This document shows, piece by piece, positions 8,468 through 17,348 of a DNA stretch of 64,000 nt. The notes below the pieces were generated by a model. It was given only the letters and a program-made list of their open reading frames with translations, was not told the DNA's origin and made no database searches. How positions within the stretch are numbered: position 1 is the first letter of the stretch; every line of letters begins with the position of its first letter. Location: NCBI GenBank assembly GCA_001312505.1, contig BBDW01000015.1, positions 1 to 64,000 of the forward strand, read 5' to 3'. A program made the position numbers and the translations under genes. Source of the DNA: Mediterraneibacter faecis JCM 15917 (GTDB lineage Bacteria; Bacillota; Clostridia; Lachnospirales; Lachnospiraceae).

Positions 8468-9836
8468 ATGGCAGGATTAAAATTTCAGGCAGAAAGAGCA
8501 GCATTTGGTTTGGCAGCAGATAAAGTACTTAAATATATGAACAAGACAGATGATAGAACGAAAGCACTTCTTAAGCTTGTAGATCTTACAGAAAATTTTG
8601 CAAAAGATCGTTTCCAGCCAGGGTCTTATGAAGCTGCAAGAAAGATGATTCAGGATCCGGACAACAAATGGGTTCAGTATCTGAACAGACTTTTTGATGA
8701 AGTAGATCCGCATGTCCTTAAGACAACAGCATTGAATCTTGGATTTGACGCAATGCTTTATGGAACAAAGTTAATGCACGAGTCACGTGAAAAATATCAG
8801 TGTAACATTCCATGGCTGATCCTGATGGACCCAACCAGCGCATGTAATCTGAAATGTACCGGATGCTGGGCAGCAGAGTACGGACATCTTTTGAATCTTT
8901 CTTTTGAAGATATGGATCGTGTGATCACACAGGGAAAAGAACTTGGAATTTATCTCTATATGCTGACAGGCGGAGAGCCTCTCGTGAGAAAGAAAGATGT
9001 CATCCGCTTGTGCGAGAAACACAACGACTGTGTATTCCATGCATTTACAAACGGAACACTTGTAGATGATGAGTTCTGCCAGGAGATGCAGCGTGTAGGC
9101 AATCTGTCCTTGTCCATCAGTCTGGAAGGATATGAGGAAGTCAACGACGGCCGCCGTGGAAAAGGCGTTTATCAGAAAGTTATGCATGCAATGGATCTTT
9201 TGAAAACATACGGCTTGATTTTCGGAACATCAATCTGCTATACACGCGCTAACATTGAAACTGTAACATCTGACAAATTCCTTGATATGATCATTGAAAA
9301 AGGATGTCGCTATGCATGGTATTTCCACTACATGCCGGTTGGAAATGATGCAGCATTGGATCTGCTTCCAACAAAAGAGCAGAGAGAATACATGTATCAC
9401 CGCATCCGTGAGATCCGTGGATTGACAGGTGGAAAACAGCTCTTTGCATTCGATTTCCAGAATGATGGAGAGTTTGTAGGAGGATGTATTGCCGGCGGAA
9501 GAAATTACTTCCATATTAATGCAAATGGAGATGCAGAGCCATGTGTATTTGTTCATTATTCAAGCGCAAATATTAAAGAAGTAAGCGTTCTTGATGCATT
9601 ACGCCAGCCACTGTTTATGGCTTACCATAACAATCAGCCATTTAACAACAATCATCTGCGCCCGTGCCCAATGCTCGAAAATCCAGAAAAACTGCAGCAG
9701 ATGGTACACGAAACCGGCGCAAAATCAACAGACCTCCAGTCCCCCGGAAACTGTAGAACACCTCTGTGGAAAATGTGAACATTACGCCAAAGAGTGGAAA
9801 ACAAAAGCGGACGAACTTTGGGGGGGTAAGAGATAA
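8468..9836 (+). CDS. Radical SAM protein with C-terminal SPASM-like domain (frame disrupted at 9741)
   Basis: Restored, the protein is about 455 residues. After a helical N-terminal part (about 110 residues) comes the radical SAM core: SACNLKCTGCWAAEYGH holds the CxxxCxxC cluster ligands and LTGGEPLVRKKDV the SAM-binding GGEP. The C-terminal part carries further cysteines (GGCIAGGRNYFHINANGDAEPCVFVHYS, RPCPMLENP, LCGKCEHYA), as in SPASM/twitch proteins that bind extra iron-sulfur clusters. As written, C5 at 9741-9745 (probably C4) ends the frame at 9778; the second frame continues to 9836 with the last cysteines. The ATG at 8468 has a GGAAAAGG site and is preferred to the TTG at 8441. The substrate is unknown and no short precursor peptide was found next to it. 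The divergent TetR may control it. Confidence 0.82.
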
Positions 9837-9869
9837 TTCCAAATACACTTTGTTCAGTATGTTAATAAA

Positions 9870-9907
9870 AGCCAGAACAGGCACCACACACGGTAACTGT
9901 TCTGGCT
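9870..9907. terminator. Stem-loop between convergent genes
   Basis: AGCCAGAACAG (9870-9880) pairs perfectly with CTGTTCTGGCT (9897-9907) around a 16-base loop, between the radical SAM gene and convergent argG. T-tracts are weak on both sides (CTTATGTT, and AAAATT-like on the other strand). A bidirectional terminator is the likely role. Confidence 0.6.
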
Positions 9908-10040
9908 CTTATGTTACATACTTTCAAAGGGATGAGGTAGAGCGGGCCGGTGCCCATGGTAATAGTAGGGCTGTCCTTGCGTATCATTCTAATGAAAGTA
10001 TTCGATTTAATTGTATGAATCCAAGTTCAACAAATTCCTC

Positions 10041-11269
10041 TTACTTCTTCTGTGATTCTACTTCCTGCATTTTCATAGCACGAACTTTCAGAGGAAGTCC
10101 GAACAGGTTGATGAATCCGTCAGCGTCATGATGATCATACAGATCTCCTGTTGTGAAGCTTGCAAGGGATTCGCTGTACAGTGAGTATGGAGATGTCTCT
10201 CCGGCACGGATGATATTTCCTTTATAGAGACGGAATTTAACTTCTCCTGTTACATACTGCTGTGTAACATCAACAAATGCCTGGATTGCTTCACGAAGTG
10301 GTGTATACCATTTTCCTTCGTATACGATCTGAGCAAATTTATTTCCAAGATCTTTCTTAACTTCATATGTAGCACGGTCGAGAACGAGCTCTTCAAGCTG
10401 GTCATGTGCTTCCATAAGGATTGTTCCACCAGGAGTCTCGTAAACACCACGTGATTTCATTCCAACAACACGGTTCTCAACGATATCAACGATTCCGATT
10501 CCATGTTTTCCTCCGAGACGGTTCAGTTCTGTGATGATTTCAGAAACTTTCATCTCTTTTCCGTTTACGCTCTTTGGAACACCTGCTTCAAATGTCATTG
10601 TAACGTATTCATCTTTGTCTGGTGCTTTCTCTGGTGTTGTGCTCAGTACGAGAAGATCATCGTAGTTTGGCTCATTTGCCGGATTCTCAAGTTCAAGTCC
10701 TTCATGGCTGATGTGCCACAGGTTACGGTCACGGCTGTAGCTGTGCTTTGCGTCAAATGGAAGATCAATTCCATGAGCTTTACAGTAATCAATCTCGTCT
10801 TCACGGGACTGCATTGTCCATACATCTGTCATACGCCATGGAGCGATGATCTTGATGTCCGGAGCAAGAGCTTTGATACCAAGCTCGAAACGGATCTGGT
10901 CATTTCCTTTTCCTGTTGCACCATGCAGATAGCAACAGCGCCTTCTTTACGTGCAATCTCAACCAGTTTCTTAGCGATTGCCGGACGAGCCATGGAAGTT
11001 CCGAGAAGGTATTTGTTCTCATAAACAGCTCCGGCCTTTACGCAAGGAACGATGAAGTCATCACAGAATTCATCAATGATATTTTCAATATATAATTTAG
11101 AAGCTCCGGAAAGTTTTGCTCTTTCATCCAGTCCGTCAAGTTCTTCTCCCTGTCCACAATCGATGCAGCAGCAGATAACGTCATAGTTAAATGTTTCTTT
11201 CAGCCACGGGATAATTGCTGTAGTATCAAGACCACCTGAATATGCTAATACAACTTTTTCTTTACTCAT
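10041..11269 (-). CDS. argG: Argininosuccinate synthase (frame disrupted near 10925)
   Basis: ArgG joins citrulline and aspartate with ATP to make argininosuccinate. Restored length is about 409 residues. The N-terminal ATP pyrophosphatase loop is [11 protein letters not shown], followed by [11 protein letters not shown]. The central part reads GAVAIC, then [16 protein letters not shown] once one missing base is put back, and later [20 protein letters not shown]. As written, the plus-strand GCACCATGCAG at 10918-10928 lacks one G (expected GCACCATGGCAG), so the N-terminal 115 residues and the rest lie in different frames. AGGAGG lies 7 bases before the ATG. Its promoter shares the TTGCATA element with argC. 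No argH was found in the window. Confidence 0.93.
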
Positions 11270-11355
11270 TTTATTGCCTCCTGAATGTATTTTATCAATT
11301 TCTGTTTCTCAGTTTCTTGAGTTCTAAAGATTTCTGCTTTAACAAGCTAAAACAT

Positions 11356-11384
11356 ACTATACACCACATTTTATAATTATGCAA
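11356..11384 (-). promoter_or_regulatory. argG promoter with arginine-box-like -35
   Basis: Read on the minus strand: TTGCAT (11384-11379), 17 bases, TATAGT (11361-11356). The surrounding ACTTGCATAATTATAA resembles an ArgR/AhrC box and matches the element in the argC promoter. A further ATGAATAAAATGCAT (11401-11415) lies just upstream. Confidence 0.65.
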
Positions 11385-11600
11385 GTATTATTTTAAAAAA
11401 ATGAATAAAATGCATAAAGACACACATAATAAACAAAAAGAATGCATAAAACAATAGGCTATAAGAAAAAATATACAAGATATGATGAAAAGAATGAAAT
11501 AAGAAGAAAATCAAAAAAATATTTAGGCCAATATCATCGCCTTCTTTATATATCTTTATATAGTAGGAAAATACTATATACAAACTTTTTTGAAAAAACG

Positions 11601-11638
11601 CTTGCATATTATACATGAAAGATGTATTATTATGCAAG
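11601..11638 (+). promoter_or_regulatory. argC operon promoter within an arginine-box palindrome
   Basis: CTTGCATA (11601-11608) and TATGCAAG (11631-11638) are inverted arms. Between them ATACATgaaagATGTAT gives a second inner symmetry. The -35 TTGCAT (11602-11607) and -10 TATTAT (11625-11630), 17 bases apart, lie inside the palindrome, so a bound repressor would cover the promoter. The leader to argC is about 185 bases. Confidence 0.7.
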
Positions 11639-11821
11639 TAAAGCACGGGAAGTGTATTTTTATACATTCAATTTCAGGAAATACTTTACATCCCGATTAA
11701 AGTGGTATATTATAAGGAGAAATGATTGCGGTAACACGTTACCACAGCACAGTAAATATGCAATTCCCAGGGAACTTCTATTGGCTCCCATGGAAATGGT
11801 AAAAGAAAGGACTTGAGAACG

Positions 11822-12862
11822 ATGATTAAGGTCGGAATTATTGGAGCAACCGGTTATGCAGGCGGCGAGCTCGTAAGAATATTGATGGGACATAAAGATG
11901 CAGAGATTGTCTGGTACGGATCCAGAAGTTATGTAGATCAGAAATATGCAGATGTATATAGAAACATGTTTCAGATTGTAGATGCAAAATGCATGGATGA
12001 TAACATGGATGAGCTTGCAGAGCAGGTAGATGTGATCTTCACAGCAACTCCGCAGGGACTGTGCGCATCTCTGATTAATGAAGAAATCCTTTCAAAGACA
12101 AAGATCATTGATCTCAGTGCAGATTTCCGTCTGAAAGATGTGAAGGTTTACGAAGAGTGGTATAAAATCGAACACAAAGCACCGCAGTATATTGATGAAG
12201 CTGTCTATGGATTGTGCGAGATCAACCGGGACAAAGTGAAGGATGCACGTATCGTGGCCAATCCGGGATGTTATACAACATGTTCTATCCTGACAGCATA
12301 TCCGCTTGCAAAGGAAGGACTGATCGATATGAGCACTCTGATCATCGATGCGAAGTCTGGAACTTCAGGAGCAGGAAGAGGAGCAAAGCTTCCGAATCTT
12401 TACTGTGAAGTGAATGAAAATATCAAAGCATATGGAGTAGCTACACATCGCCATACACCGGAGATAGAAGAACAGCTTGGATACGCAGCAGGAGAGAAAG
12501 TTGTATTGAACTTCACACCGCATTTAGTTCCGATGAATCGTGGAATTCTTGCTACAGAGTATGCAAAGCTTACAAAAAAAGTTACATATGAAGAAGTAAA
12601 AGCAATTTATGATAAATATTATGCAGATGAGAAATTTGTTCGTGTTCTAGAGAAAGATCAGTGTCCGGAGACCAAATGGGTAGAAGGAAGCAACTATGTA
12701 GACATTGGATTTAAGATCGATGAGAGAACAGGACGGATCATTATGATGGGAGCTATTGATAACCTTGTAAAAGGTGCCGCAGGACAGGCGGTTCAGAATA
12801 TGAATCTGCTGTTTGGTCTTCCGGAGAGTGAAGGACTTGAACTCGTTCCGATGTTCCCATAG
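11822..12862 (+). CDS. argC: N-acetyl-gamma-glutamyl-phosphate reductase
   Basis: ArgC reduces N-acetylglutamyl phosphate to the semialdehyde with NADPH, the third step of arginine synthesis. The 346-residue frame opens MIKVGIIGATGYAGGELVRIL, a Rossmann loop. The catalytic cysteine lies in ANPGCYTTCSILT, and a later conserved stretch is GTSGAGRGAKLPN with HRHTPEIEEQL. The ATG at 11822 is chosen over TTG at 11813 because GAAAGGA lies about 10 bases upstream and family members start MIKVGIIG. It is the first gene of the cluster argC-GNAT-argJ-argB-argD. Confidence 0.96.
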   Translation: MIKVGIIGATGYAGGELVRILMGHKDAEIVWYGSRSYVDQKYADVYRNMFQIVDAKCMDDNMDELAEQVDVIFTATPQGLCASLINEEILSKTKIIDLSADFRLKDVKVYEEWYKIEHKAPQYIDEAVYGLCEINRDKVKDARIVANPGCYTTCSILTAYPLAKEGLIDMSTLIIDAKSGTSGAGRGAKLPNLYCEVNENIKAYGVATHRHTPEIEEQLGYAAGEKVVLNFTPHLVPMNRGILATEYAKLTKKVTYEEVKAIYDKYYADEKFVRVLEKDQCPETKWVEGSNYVDIGFKIDERTGRIIMMGAIDNLVKGAAGQAVQNMNLLFGLPESEGLELVPMFP

Positions 12863-12886
12863 GATATATTGATAAAGGTGGTATGT

Positions 12887-13333
12887 ATGATACGTGTAAT
12901 GACAATAGAGGATTATGATGAAGTATATAAATTGTGGAAGAAGATCCGGGGATTCGGAATTCGCAGTATCGACGATTCAAAAGAAGGTGTCGAAAGGTTT
13001 CTGCGACGGAATCCGACAACGAGTTTTGTCGCAGTGAAAGAAGGAAAAATCGTCGGAAGTATTCTCTGTGGTCATGATGGAAGACAGGGAAGTCTCTATC
13101 ATGTATGTGTGGATGAGGCATACCGAAGACATGGAATCGGAAAAGACATGGTCGTACATAGCATGAAAGCTCTTCAGGAAGAGAAAATTAATAAAGTCTG
13201 CCTGATCGCATTTGCACAGAATAATGTAGGAAATGCATTTTGGAATACAATCGGATGGACGGAACGACTTGATGTGAATTATTATGATTTTATTTTAAAT
13301 GAAGAAAATATTACAGCATTTAATGAACAGTAG
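12887..13333 (+). CDS. GNAT-family N-acetyltransferase inside the arginine cluster
   Basis: This 148-residue protein has a single GNAT fold: MIRVMTIEDYDEVYKLWKKIRGFGIRSID at the start, the acetyl-CoA loop in HVCVDEAYRRHGIGKDMVVHSM, and AQNNVGNAFWNTIGW near the end. It sits between argC and argJ with short gaps and looks cotranscribed. Since the bifunctional ArgJ can already make N-acetylglutamate, this enzyme could be a supplementary acetylglutamate synthase or act on an unrelated amine; the sequence alone does not decide. The ATG at 12887 follows AAGGTGG by 4-5 bases and gives the usual start. The upstream in-frame TTG at 12869 has no better ribosome site. Confidence 0.85.
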   Translation: MIRVMTIEDYDEVYKLWKKIRGFGIRSIDDSKEGVERFLRRNPTTSFVAVKEGKIVGSILCGHDGRQGSLYHVCVDEAYRRHGIGKDMVVHSMKALQEEKINKVCLIAFAQNNVGNAFWNTIGWTERLDVNYYDFILNEENITAFNEQ

Positions 13334-13349
13334 AAAGGAAGCAGATCAT

Positions 13350-14576
13350 ATGAAGATAATCGAAGGCGGAGTTACCGCAGCAAAGGGATTTGAAGCAGCA
13401 GCAACAGCAGCAGGAATCAAATACCAGGGTCGTACAGATATGGCGATCATTTACAGTGAGAAACCGTGTAAAGTTGCCGGAACATTTACAACGAATGTAG
13501 TAAAGGCAGCTCCGGTGAAGTGGGACAGACAGATTGTAGAGAGCAAACAGAAATCACAGGCAGTTATTGTAAACTCCGGAATTGCAAATGCGTGTACCGG
13601 AGAGGAAGGTATGAAATACTGTGAAGAGACAGCAAAAGAGGCAGGAAAAGTTCTTGGAATCGATGAGAAAGGTGTTCTTGTAGGTTCTACAGGAGTCATC
13701 GGAATGCAGATCCCAATCGATAAGATCAAAGCCGGAATTACAGAACTTGCCAAGGGAAAGAAAGATGATCTGGCAAGTGGAACAGAAGCTGCAAAAGCAA
13801 TCATGACAACTGATACGAAGAAAAAAGAAGTTGCGGTTACATTTATGGCAGGAGATACAGAAGTAACGATCGGAGGAATGGCGAAAGGTTCCGGAATGAT
13901 TCATCCGAATATGTGTACAATGCTTGCATTTATTACAACGGATGCAAAAATTTCCAAAAAAGCACTTCAGGCAGCAATGAGCAGTGATGTTGAGGATACT
14001 TATAACATGATCTCTGTTGACGGAGATACTTCAACAAATGATACAGCACTTCTTCTCGCGAATGGAATGGCCGGAAATGAGAAGATCAAAGAAGGCACAC
14101 CGGAATTCGATGCGTTCAAAGAGGCTCTTCATTATGTAAATGAGACACTTGCGAAGGCAATGGCGGGAGACGGAGAAGGTGCAACAGCACTTTTTGAAGT
14201 AAAGGTTGTCGGAGCACAGACAAAAGAGCAGGCAAAAGTTCTTGCAAAATCTGTTGTATGCTCGAATCTTACAAAGGCTGCAATCGCAGGACACGATGCA
14301 AACTGGGGGGGAAGAATCCTTTGTGCAATGGGATATTCCGGAGCGCAGTTTGATCCGGAGCAGGTAGATCTTTTCTTCGAGAGCTGTGCAGGAAAGCTTC
14401 AGATCATTGCTAATGGAACAGCAACAGATTATAGCGAAGAAAAGGCAACAGAGATCCTTTCACAGGAAAAAGTGACAGCCATTGCTGACTTAAAAGCCGG
14501 AGATGCAGAAGCTACTGCGTGGGGCTGTGACCTGACACATGGATACATTGATATCAATGCGGATTACAGAAGTTGA
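13350..14576 (+). CDS. argJ: Bifunctional ornithine acetyltransferase/N-acetylglutamate synthase
   Basis: ArgJ moves the acetyl group from N-acetylornithine to glutamate, recycling it in the arginine pathway. The 408-residue frame shows the autocleavage site KGSGMIHPNMCTMLAF, with the nucleophile Thr190 that becomes the N-terminus of the beta chain. Later come SVDGDTSTNDT and GHDANWGG-RILCAMGYSG. The family motif is normally NWGRI; here G7 (14305-14311) adds a glycine, as if a G4 had gained three bases. AGAAAGGA lies about 10 bases before the ATG at 13350. It is cotranscribed with the flanking arg genes. Whether it keeps both activities depends on residues I cannot judge by eye. Confidence 0.95.
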   Translation: MKIIEGGVTAAKGFEAAATAAGIKYQGRTDMAIIYSEKPCKVAGTFTTNVVKAAPVKWDRQIVESKQKSQAVIVNSGIANACTGEEGMKYCEETAKEAGKVLGIDEKGVLVGSTGVIGMQIPIDKIKAGITELAKGKKDDLASGTEAAKAIMTTDTKKKEVAVTFMAGDTEVTIGGMAKGSGMIHPNMCTMLAFITTDAKISKKALQAAMSSDVEDTYNMISVDGDTSTNDTALLLANGMAGNEKIKEGTPEFDAFKEALHYVNETLAKAMAGDGEGATALFEVKVVGAQTKEQAKVLAKSVVCSNLTKAAIAGHDANWGGRILCAMGYSGAQFDPEQVDLFFESCAGKLQIIANGTATDYSEEKATEILSQEKVTAIADLKAGDAEATAWGCDLTHGYIDINADYRS

Positions 14577-14638
14577 TTTATAGAGAAATTATTATTTCTT
14601 TAAAGACGCTGAAAAGATAAAAAAGGGAGACAGAAAAA

Positions 14639-15541
14639 ATGACAAGCAATATGCAGAAATATCTGGATAAAGCGCAGGTGCTGATTGAGGCACTGCCTTA
14701 TATCCAGCGCTTTAACCGTAAGATCATCGTAGTAAAATATGGCGGAAGTGCCATGGTGGATGAAAGTCTGAAACGCAGAGTAATCGAGGATGTTACACTT
14801 CTGAAACTGTGTGGATTCAAACCGATCATCGTGCATGGCGGTGGTAAGGAAATCAGCAAGTGGGTTGGAAAAGTTGGAAAAGAAGCAGAGTTTATCAACG
14901 GACTTCGAGTGACAGATGCAGAGACAATGGAGATTGCTGAGATGGTTCTTGGTCGTGTAAATAAGAGTCTTGTACAGCTTGTAGAGAGTCTTGGCGTGCG
15001 TGCGATCGGAATCAGTGGAAAGGATGGAAATCTACTCCAGGTTGAGAAGAAGCTTTCAGACGGACAGGATATCGGATTCGTAGGAGATGTCAAGAAAGTA
15101 AATGCAGAGATTTTGTATGACCTTTTGGAAAAAGATTTCCTTCCGATCATTTGCCCGGTTGGTATGGATGAGGAATACAATACTTATAATATCAACGCAG
15201 ATGATGCAGCCTGTGCGATTGCTCGTGCCATGAAGGTTGAGAAGCTTGCGTTCCTGACAGATATTGAAGGAGTTTATAAAGATCCGAAAGATCCATCTAC
15301 ATTGATTTCTGAATTGGAGATCAAAGAAGCCAAGGAATTGATTACAGACGGATATATTGGAGGTGGAATGCTTCCAAAGCTTCAGAATTGTATTGATGCG
15401 ATTGAAAATGGTGTGTCACGTGTACATATTCTGGACGGAAGAATCCCACATTGCCTGTTGCTTGAAATCTTTACAAACAAAGGAATCGGTACAGCAATTT
15501 TAAATCAGAAAGAAAGCAGGTATTATGATGGTGAACAGTAA
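14639..15541 (+). CDS. argB: Acetylglutamate kinase
   Basis: ArgB phosphorylates N-acetylglutamate. The 300-residue protein has the amino-acid-kinase landmarks [11 protein letters not shown] (phosphate binding) and [13 protein letters not shown] near the N-terminus, GKDGNLLQV in the middle, and [11 protein letters not shown] and [28 protein letters not shown] near the C-terminus. The latter stretch is typical of arginine-sensitive forms, so feedback inhibition by arginine is plausible. GGGAGA precedes the ATG. The 3' end overlaps the start of argD by 17 bases, suggesting translational coupling. Confidence 0.97.
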   Translation: MTSNMQKYLDKAQVLIEALPYIQRFNRKIIVVKYGGSAMVDESLKRRVIEDVTLLKLCGFKPIIVHGGGKEISKWVGKVGKEAEFINGLRVTDAETMEIAEMVLGRVNKSLVQLVESLGVRAIGISGKDGNLLQVEKKLSDGQDIGFVGDVKKVNAEILYDLLEKDFLPIICPVGMDEEYNTYNINADDAACAIARAMKVEKLAFLTDIEGVYKDPKDPSTLISELEIKEAKELITDGYIGGGMLPKLQNCIDAIENGVSRVHILDGRIPHCLLLEIFTNKGIGTAILNQKESRYYDGEQ

Positions 15542-16710
15542 AATACAGGCGGCAGAAGAGAACCTGATCCATGTATACAATCGATTTCCGATTGCACTGG
15601 ATCACGGAGAAGGAATGTATCTGTATGATACAGAAGGAAAAGAATATCTTGACTTTGCAGCAGGATTTGCTGTGTCAGGACTTGGATATGATAATAAAGA
15701 ACTGAATCAGGCATTAAAAGACCAGATTGATAAGTTATACCATACATCAAATCTTTATTTTCACGAGAGCTGTGGAGAGGCAGCAAAAGAACTGAACCGC
15801 ATTTCCGGAATGGACAGAGTTTTCTTTACAAACAGTGGTGGTGAGGCAAACGAAGGTGCCTTGAAAGCAGCCAGAAGATATGCTTATACGAAGAAGACAG
15901 GAAGATATGAATTTATAGCGATGCAGAATTCTTTTCATGGAAGAAGCTTCGGAGCAGTTTCTGTGACAGGACATGATTCTTATCGTGAACCGTTTGAGCC
16001 GGTTGTTCCAGGTGTGAGATTTGCAGAGTTTAATGATCTTGATAGTGTGAAAGCACTGGTAAATGATAAGACTTGTGCAATTATTTTGGAACCGCTGCAG
16101 GGCGAAGGGGGGAATCAATCTTGCAACACAGGAATTTATGGAAGGAATCCGTAAAATCTGTGATGAAAATGGAATCCTGATGATCTGTGATGAAGTGCAG
16201 TGTGGAATGGGAAGAACCGGAAATATGTTTGCATGGCAGGGATTTGGTGTAAAACCGGATATTCTGACGATGGCAAAGGCAATCGGAAACGGAATTCCGG
16301 TCGGTGCATTTGCAATGACGGAAGAAGTGGCAAAATATTCTCTTCAGCCGGGAGATCACGGCGCAACTTATGGAGGAAATCCATTGGCATGTACAGCCGT
16401 TAAGACAGTGATCGAGATTTTTGAACGTGAAGATCTTGTAGGGCATGTGAATCAGGTTGCTCCATATCTGACAAAAAAACTGGATGAGCTTGTGGATGAG
16501 CTGGACTGTGTTGTCAAAAGAAAAGGAAAAGGTCTGATGCAGGGAATCGAGATTACAAAACCTCTTGCAGAAGTAAATAAAAAGACAATCGAAGAAGGGC
16601 TTTTGATCATTCAGGCGCAAGGAAATGTCATCCGTTTTGTTCCACCGCTGATTGTAGAAGAAAAGCATATCGATGAGATGATCGAAAAACTGAAACGTGC
16701 ACTTGTATAA
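15525..16710 (+). CDS. argD: Acetylornithine aminotransferase (frame disrupted at 16108)
   Basis: ArgD is a PLP-dependent class III aminotransferase converting N-acetylglutamate semialdehyde to N-acetylornithine. Restored length is about 394 residues. Landmarks are [34 protein letters not shown], the Asp motif [13 protein letters not shown], and the PLP lysine in [16 protein letters not shown]. As written, G6 at 16108-16113 breaks the frame in [10 protein letters not shown]5 would read on as [20 protein letters not shown]. The start ATG lies inside the end of argB with AAAGAAAGCAGG upstream. It is the last arg gene of the cluster; argF and argH are not in the window. Confidence 0.94.
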
Positions 16711-16724
16711 GAAATCTTATACAT

Positions 16725-16787
16725 AAAAAAGCCGGCATTTGCTTATACTATTTCTATAGGGAGGTATGAGCTTATGGCCGGTTTTTT
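16725..16787 (+). promoter_or_regulatory. Terminator-like hairpin spanning the ydcZ-like start codon
   Basis: AAAAAAGCCGGC (16725-16736) can pair imperfectly with GGCCGGTTTTTT (16776-16787), placing the ribosome site GGGAGG in the loop and the ATG in the stem. It could end arg transcription, modulate translation of the downstream gene, or both. Not folded by computation. Confidence 0.4.
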
Positions 16788-17205
16788 GATTGCACTGCTA
16801 TCAGGCGCGCTGATGAGTGTACAGGGAGTGTTCAACACGCAGGTGACAAAGACGACAGGAGTCTGGGTAAGCAATGGGTGGGTACAGCTTTCAGCATTTC
16901 TTTTGTGTTTGTTTATCTGGCTGGCAACAGGAAGAGACTCTGTTACAGCACTTATGGAAGTCCAGCCGCGTTATATGTTGCTGGGAGGTGTGATCGGAGC
17001 AGGGATCACATGGACTGTGATTAAAAGTGTGGATGCTCTGGGACCTGCAAGGTCAGCACTTTTCATTGTTGTTTCCCAGCTGGCGGTTGCTTATCTGATC
17101 TCATTATCCGGAATGTTCGGAATGGAAAAAGAACCATTTTCATGGAGAAAACTGATTGGATTGCTGATTGCAGCCGGTGGAATTGTTCTTTTCCAATGGG
17201 AATAG
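16774..17205 (+). CDS. DMT/YdcZ-like small membrane transporter
   Basis: This 143-residue protein has four predicted membrane segments (about residues 3-22, 33-53, 67-90, 95-115, with a final hydrophobic stretch 125-142) and the opening LIALLSGALMSVQGVFNTQVTKTTG typical of the YdcZ (DUF606) family in the drug/metabolite transporter clan. Substrates of this family are mostly unknown. GGGAGG precedes the ATG. The first codons (ATGGCCGGTTTTTT) form the 3' side of a terminator-like hairpin with an AAAAAAGCCGGC upstream, which may affect its expression. Confidence 0.8.
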   Translation: MAGFLIALLSGALMSVQGVFNTQVTKTTGVWVSNGWVQLSAFLLCLFIWLATGRDSVTALMEVQPRYMLLGGVIGAGITWTVIKSVDALGPARSALFIVVSQLAVAYLISLSGMFGMEKEPFSWRKLIGLLIAAGGIVLFQWE

Positions 17206-17256
17206 ACAGTTTTGCGGATATTGTAATAAGTCTGTAACAAAGCGTTAAATTGTCTA

Positions 17257-17285
17257 TTGTATTTTTGAGAAAAATTCGTTACAAT
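17257..17285 (+). promoter_or_regulatory. Probable comEA promoter
   Basis: TTGTAT (17257-17262) and TACAAT (17280-17285) are 17 bases apart, about 65 bases upstream of the comEA start. A G7 run (17308-17314) follows in the leader. Confidence 0.5.
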
Positions 17286-17348
17286 ATTTATGTCCGGTTT
17301 TAATTAAGGGGGGGAAGTCTGGCTGTCTGAGAACAGTGAGGCAATAGG

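Larger units (their letters stand above)
11270..11821. other. argG-argC divergent intergenic region
   Basis: This 552-base, very AT-rich gap separates argG from the argC operon. It holds the two promoters listed separately, several TGCATA/TGAATA boxes (11379-11384, 11401-11415, 11441-11448, 11601-11638) likely bound by an ArgR-type repressor, and a 14-base palindrome GGTAACACGTTACC (11730-11743) in the argC leader. Short frames here (11377-11667 minus, 11622-11816 plus) look like low-complexity chance frames. Confidence 0.6.

Noticed and set aside
11622..11816. A 64-codon leader peptide before argC
   Set aside because: No arginine-codon cluster, no ribosome site, and it ends without an attenuator; composition looks like chance.
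11700..11821. A T-box before argC, suggested by GGTAACACG
   Set aside because: The core does not match, and no terminator/antiterminator pair or stem I is visible; the palindrome GGTAACACGTTACC explains the resemblance.
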